DNA of 63,039 nt, from positions 1 through 63,039 of IMG/VR virus record IMGVR_UViG_3300033145_002283. One strand, 5' to 3'. The translations under genes were made by a program, and so were the position numbers. Origin of the DNA: a virus. The notes under the pieces are model-generated. The model was not told the DNA's origin and ran no database searches. It saw only the letters and a program-made list of their open reading frames with translations. This document shows, in pieces, positions 59,843 to 63,039 of the stretch. Each line of letters begins with the position of its first letter. Position 1 is the stretch's first letter.

Positions 59843-60996
59843 GAATATTTCCTTTTCCGATAGGACAGTTTGATTTCCTCTTCAATCCGCAACCATGTTT
59901 CCCCGCATAATTTTTTAATATCGGTTTCGGCGCAATCTTTTTCAATCATTTCTACAAGTTCTTTCTTTTGAAAGACCTTTTTAACTGTGCTATACCCTAC
60001 AGGGTTTATCCACGCCCCGTTTTTCTTCCATTGTTTGGATTTACATAAATAATCAACACAGGAGGAGATATCATCAATGCCATAATCAGTATAAACATCA
60101 AATTCGATCTCCCTAAGCTTGCCAGTTATTTTGTTTTTGGTGACCTCAGCCTTAACTTTATTGCCTATCTTCAGGCCATGGTCGCTATCTTTGATTTGGG
60201 TGATTTTGTTCAGCCATACCTGGTGAGAGGAATAAAAAAACGGGGCATTGCCTCCGGATGTCGTTGTTTGCCTTCCAAAAGTCACACCTATTTTTTGCCG
60301 GATTTGCTGGATAATAAACAGGGCCGAATTTGTCTTTTTTATAGCCCCATTGATCATCCGCAATGATTCTCCCATGATTTTGGCTTTTTCTGTTTTGTAA
60401 CTGCCCGTCAGTTCTTTAACAGCAGACGGATCCTTCATTCGTTTGATTGCAGCAGCGTATTCTTTTTCAAGTTCCTCGTCAGTCGTCAGGGAATCCATGG
60501 AGTCAAGCACATAAATAAATGGCTTACCAGCTTTGCACTTGGTGAGGATATTCATTTTGAAATCCTGAATGGTGTTGGAATAAACCGGCATCCCATCATC
60601 GTCCTCGCCACCCGGCGGCAATAGCCGTTCCCCAAGACGCCCAAATAGGTATTCCATATCAAATGCGAGGGCTTCCTCACAGTCGTCATAATAGAAATCA
60701 TAATCATCAAACCGGTTGTCTTCTGCCATTTCGGCCATGGCCGTCAGCATCAGGATCGTTTTGCCGGATGACGACGAACCTGGCACAGTTACAATTTTAC
60801 CCATCTGATATGCGGCAAAAGGATTATCAGAGCATGCCAGGTTCAGCATTGTAGACCCGGATGGAATGAGAATTTCGGTTGGAATCTCCTTTTTGGAAGG
60901 ATGGGCAATAGACTTCTCAATATCCCTGACCATTGCCCGGGTCCTCCTTTTCTGTTTTTTATCTGTAGTTGTCCGCCTTTGCTTTGTCCTGTTCAT
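59839..60996 (-). CDS. RecA/UvsX-like recombinase
   Basis: The 385-residue protein has a basic N-terminal tail, Walker A GSSSSGKT at 73-80, FDDYDFYYDDCEEA, Walker B FIYVLDSMDSL, and FIIQQIRQKIGVTFG as the L2-like/DNA-contact region. It mediates strand exchange. Its neighbours (ssDNA-binding protein and RuvC) make a complete recombination module. Confidence 0.88.
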   Translation of the reverse strand: MNRTKQRRTTTDKKQKRRTRAMVRDIEKSIAHPSKKEIPTEILIPSGSTMLNLACSDNPFAAYQMGKIVTVPGSSSSGKTILMLTAMAEMAEDNRFDDYDFYYDDCEEALAFDMEYLFGRLGERLLPPGGEDDDGMPVYSNTIQDFKMNILTKCKAGKPFIYVLDSMDSLTTDEELEKEYAAAIKRMKDPSAVKELTGSYKTEKAKIMGESLRMINGAIKKTNSALFIIQQIRQKIGVTFGRQTTTSGGNAPFFYSSHQVWLNKITQIKDSDHGLKIGNKVKAEVTKNKITGKLREIEFDVYTDYGIDDISSCVDYLCKSKQWKKNGAWINPVGYSTVKKVFQKKELVEMIEKDCAETDIKKLCGETWLRIEEEIKLSYRKRKYS

Positions 60997-60999
60997 TTT

Positions 61000-61194
61000 T
61001 TATCTCCCGTGACGCAGAAAATCTTTAAATGCCCGTTCATCAATATACCACCGGCCGCCCACCTTAATTCCAAGGCTGTATTTTTTGGCCCAGGACGTGA
61101 TTGTAGGACGGCTGGGGCGGCCAAGGCCCATGTAAAAGGTTAGATCAATGGCCTTGGTGACCCCTATATATTTTTTGTTTGGATCGATCTTCAT
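61000..61194 (-). CDS. Excisionase-like small HTH protein
   Basis: The 64-residue winged HTH (KKYIGVTKAIDLTFYMGLGR, PTITSWAKKYSLGIKVGGRW, then YIDERAFKDFL) has the MerR/AlpA/excisionase pattern with a W-Y-I-D-x-x-A-F-x-x-F-L end. It lies between ssDNA-binding protein and RecA and overlaps the former. No integrase is present, so a regulatory or structural role is more likely than excision. Confidence 0.72.
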   Translation of the reverse strand: MKIDPNKKYIGVTKAIDLTFYMGLGRPSRPTITSWAKKYSLGIKVGGRWYIDERAFKDFLRHGR

Positions 61195-62360
61195 CTGCGC
61201 CGTCTCACCCGCCTTGATTTTTCCTCGGGTTCTGCCTTTGCCTTTCTGGGCCTTCGCCTTGCGGCCGCAGGCCGTTCAGCCTCTTCCTCGTCATCGTCTT
61301 TGTCTTTTTTGGGCCGGCGGCGGGATGTCTTTTTCTTTTCCATTTCATCCTGTTTCTTGGCACAGGCCGTAAAAACATCATCAGGGCAATCCTCACAGGC
61401 CGGATCAGAATCACAGTCAACCCCAAATTCCAATCCAAATGGGCAGTCTTCATCAAACGGAGCATCATCAGCTTTTTCTTCCTCGTCCGGTTCGGGTTTG
61501 GCCTTTGCCTTTCTGGGCCTTCGCCTTGCGGCCGCAGGCCGTTCAGCCTCTTCCTCGTCATTGTCTTCGTTGTCAATATCCAAACCGAGGAACACTGCTG
61601 TAAATTCTTCCGGGGTTGGGACAACGAGCATGGCATCCAGCGGATATGTATCCTCCACAATATCGTCACTGTATGGTTCCCGGTCTTCGAAATCGATTTG
61701 GCTGACCTCAACATACGAGTTGCCGGCCTTGCCAAAATTTTTCTCCCTGCCCTTGAATCGGAGGGTTTTGCCCTCTTCAACATCTGAAAATAGGACAATG
61801 CCGTCTTCGTCATTTTCGGCTTCTTCCAGCAGGGTGGCTTCAAAAAGGTATCTGGAGTAATCCCAGATCTGAATGTCTTTTTCCGGTTCGTTGTAGTCGT
61901 ACACATTATACAGACACCGCCAGGTGGGCTTCAGGGCGTCCAGGACCTTTTCATCCGGATCGTCTTTCTGATATTCAGCGTCACGCTGGGCGCAGGCTTC
62001 GCAAGGCTGACCGAACATTTCCCGCAGGCACAGCATATTTTTCTTTTCCGGGCCGACATTGCGATGGACAGCATACTCAACCTTGTATTCCTCATCCCCG
62101 GACTCAAGACCAACCGGTTTGCCGTTGAATGTTCTGAGCTTGGAATACCATTTCTGGGAAACGACGAACGGTAAGATATCAATCACATTCTTTTTCTTGC
62201 CTGATTGCACCTTGTACATATTGACCTTCCCTTTTTTCCCGGATTTGGAAAGGTCCAGCACATCATTACCACCATACTTGGACACGTCCCGGTTTCTGAC
62301 CGCCCCTTGCGTCCTCCGCTTTAAAGCGGCTCTTCGTTCTTCTTTTGATTTTCTTGCCAT
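61191..62360 (-). CDS. gp32-like single-stranded DNA-binding protein
   Basis: The start at 62360 (MARKSKEERRAALKRRTQGA) follows AAGGAGGTAAAG. The OB-like core has VIDILPFVVSQKWY, a zinc site (CLREMFGQPCEACAQRD) and KPTWRCLYNVYDYNE, as in T4 gp32-type proteins. The C-terminus alternates acidic and Arg/Lys/Ala-rich blocks and has a Cys-rich insert (CPFGLEFGVDCDSDPACEDC). A duplicated EEEAERPAAARRRPRKAKA unit is notable, since gp32 tails are usually only acidic. Confidence 0.8.
   Translation of the reverse strand: MARKSKEERRAALKRRTQGAVRNRDVSKYGGNDVLDLSKSGKKGKVNMYKVQSGKKKNVIDILPFVVSQKWYSKLRTFNGKPVGLESGDEEYKVEYAVHRNVGPEKKNMLCLREMFGQPCEACAQRDAEYQKDDPDEKVLDALKPTWRCLYNVYDYNEPEKDIQIWDYSRYLFEATLLEEAENDEDGIVLFSDVEEGKTLRFKGREKNFGKAGNSYVEVSQIDFEDREPYSDDIVEDTYPLDAMLVVPTPEEFTAVFLGLDIDNEDNDEEEAERPAAARRRPRKAKAKPEPDEEEKADDAPFDEDCPFGLEFGVDCDSDPACEDCPDDVFTACAKKQDEMEKKKTSRRRPKKDKDDDEEEAERPAAARRRPRKAKAEPEEKSRRVRRRR
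61234..61293. repeat. 60-bp direct repeat in ssDNA-binding gene, copy 1
   Basis: Exactly identical to 61501-61560 and in the same frame, encoding an acidic-then-basic segment. The copies are 267 bases apart, so recombination between them would delete 89 codons in frame. Confidence 0.9.
61501..61560. repeat. 60-bp direct repeat in ssDNA-binding gene, copy 2
   Basis: Second exact copy of the 60-base unit at 61234-61293. Perfect identity implies recent duplication or gene conversion. Confidence 0.9.
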
Positions 62361-62389
62361 AATCTTTACCTCCTTATGTTTCAAGATTT

Positions 62390-62482
62390 CTATCTATTGA
62401 CAATGACAATGTTATGCGGGGTTAATGGTAGCTTGCCTCTGTCCTCGGATAGGCTTGGGCGTCTGATTCTACAGATAGCCAT
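62390..62482 (-). CDS. Possible 30-aa peptide after attC
   Basis: The frame starts MAICRIRRPSLSEDRGKLPL eleven bases after the GTTATGC end of the attC-like site, with GGAAGG as ribosome site. Cassette genes usually begin this close. It is very short and lies in a region that can fold, so it may be fortuitous. Confidence 0.3.
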   Translation of the reverse strand: MAICRIRRPSLSEDRGKLPLTPHNIVIVNR

Positions 62483-62504
62483 TATTTTTCCTTCCCCGCA
62501 TAAC
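62411..62504. repeat. 11-bp inverted repeat sharing the attC end
   Basis: GTTATGCGGGG at 62411-62421 is mirrored by CCCCGCATAAC at 62494-62504, the second of which is the right core of the attC-like site plus four bases. TAATGG and CCATTA pair inside. The two arms may mark past recombination points. Confidence 0.7.
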
Positions 62505-62554
62505 AATCCACTGCACCGGACGGCTTCGCCGCCGGTGAGCTATGGCCGTTATAC
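62498..62554 (-). other. Integron attC-like recombination site
   Basis: Read on the minus strand: R'' GTATAAC, a 10-base spacer, arm CACCGGCGGC, loop GAA, arm GCCGTCCGGTG with one unpaired extra base, a 9-base spacer and R' GTTATGC. Total 57 bp. Paired cores, near-equal spacers and a single extrahelical base are the hallmarks of attC. The stop codon of the preceding gene lies in R'', as in cassettes. No integron integrase is encoded here. Confidence 0.7.
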
Positions 62555-62824
62555 AGCTTCATAGGTTTTTTCGAAAATATCAGGCTTGCAGGGATATACT
62601 TCACCTGCAACACCTTTTATGATGTAGTCGCCAACAGACGCCATATGTGTTCCTTCAAGGGTGAAAATTTTTAAGCCTTCTTTCTTGACAAGTGCTTCGT
62701 ATTCTTCCCAAGAAAAATGCTTGGCTGAATTATTTAACCCTGTAAAATTAATTATTTCTCTAAGGTTTTCCCCCGTCCACTGTATTGCCTCTATCACAAC
62801 AGGACGTTTTTTGTATTTTGCCAT
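62549..62824 (-). CDS. Widespread small phage protein
   Basis: The start at 62824 (MAKYKKRPVVIEAIQWTGEN) follows AAAGGAG. Residues to the end (LEGTHMASVGDYIIKGVAGE, VYPCKPDIFEKTYEAV) match a very common phage/prophage family of unknown function. Its TAA lies in the attC-like site, so it behaves like a cassette gene. Confidence 0.78.
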   Translation of the reverse strand: MAKYKKRPVVIEAIQWTGENLREIINFTGLNNSAKHFSWEEYEALVKKEGLKIFTLEGTHMASVGDYIIKGVAGEVYPCKPDIFEKTYEAV

Positions 62825-62843
62825 CACCAAATCTCCTTTCTTA

Positions 62844-62925
62844 CTGTATAACAATCTGTTTCATTAGTTTTATAAGTTTTGCTCATACTATTACTTTCTC
62901 CAATCATATGAGCTGTATTATACAG
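62844..62925 (-). repeat. Nested inverted repeats, weak attC-like structure
   Basis: CTGTATAA (62844-62851) pairs with TTATACAG (62918-62925). Inside, GCTCATA pairs with TATGAGC. The right end is also a 13-bp palindrome (62913-62925). The stop of the 50-aa junction gene lies in the outer arm. Spacers are unequal (about 4 and 21), so this is at best a poor attC. It could be a terminator-like fold. Confidence 0.4.
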
Positions 62926-63039
62926 ATTTTTCATCTAACAAACGTAATGTTGCAGATGTAACTGCTTTATGAAAAGCAAGCATTATTTCATTTTTGCCCC
63001 ATCCAGTCTTTTTTGAAATCAAACTTTCAAATTCTTCTT
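62918..63039 (-). CDS. Junction-spanning 50-aa protein (3' part)
   Basis: Continuation of the gene starting at 142. The right-hand repeat carries the middle of the frame, which ends with ATLRLLDEKSV and TAA at 62920-62918. Only by joining the window ends is the gene complete. Confidence 0.6.
   Translation of the reverse strand, partial: EEFESLISKKTGWGKNEIMLAFHKAVTSATLRLLDEKSV
62926..63039. repeat. 114-bp terminal direct repeat, right copy
   Basis: Identical to bases 1-114. It should be counted once when the circular map is drawn. Confidence 0.9.

Noticed and set aside
61000-61194. Temperate lifestyle based on the excisionase-like HTH.
   Set aside because: No integrase, CI-type repressor or attachment-site arrangement is visible; small HTH proteins of this type also serve other roles.

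Overview
The window is an essentially complete genome of a long-tailed, double-stranded DNA bacteriophage. Bases 1-114 are repeated exactly at 62926-63039. A small gene reads through the join when the ends are overlapped, so the molecule is circular or circularly permuted, with about 62,925 unique bases. A tail tube, a G/GT tail-chaperone frameshift, a tape measure and no sheath gene indicate a siphovirus. A lipobox lipoprotein, Sec signal peptides and a holin/amidase/coiled-coil lysis cassette suggest a Gram-negative host. I cannot name the host.

Transcription is organised as two opposed blocks. From a divergent control region at about 24.81-25.28 kb, the plus strand carries the virion and lysis genes (25.28-51.16 kb). 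The order is terminase, portal, a MuF morphogenesis protein, DUF2213-type head protease, decoration and major capsid proteins, a four-gene sugar/acyl/sulfo-transfer island, a head-tail connector, two secreted proteins, the lysis genes, head-tail joining proteins, tail tube, chaperones, tape measure, distal tail protein, a beta-helix tailspike and hub proteins. The minus strand carries the early block, which runs from 24.8 kb leftwards through the origin of coordinates and on from 62.8 to 51.16 kb. It encodes a near-autonomous replisome: DnaE-type polymerase, sliding clamp, clamp loader, CHC2/TOPRIM primase, DnaB-like helicase, winged-helix replication proteins, a gp32-like ssDNA-binding protein, RecA, RuvC and an SbcC/SbcD pair. 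It also encodes two SNF2-type helicases, two DNA methyltransferases, MazG, HNH and a sigma-like factor. The two blocks converge at 51156-51159, where the stop codons overlap.

The most unusual finding is a virion morphogenesis protein (29195-31054) whose C-terminal half is a complete type IB DNA topoisomerase with all five catalytic residues. It looks like an enzyme delivered with the genome. Other notable items are a DnaE polymerase fused to an iron-sulfur family-4 uracil-DNA glycosylase, and a canonical integron attC-like site at 62498-62554 with a partial partner at 1287-1336 that together bracket a small-gene module. There is also a 187-bp promoter/leader element present three times (before the portal gene, the connector gene and an HTH gene), and a second promoter-like element in front of four loci that could be the target of the phage sigma factor. 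Rad50 is split in two, with the zinc hook at the end of the N-terminal half. A small protein at 23535-23864 weakly resembles Csx15/16/20-type ring nucleases.
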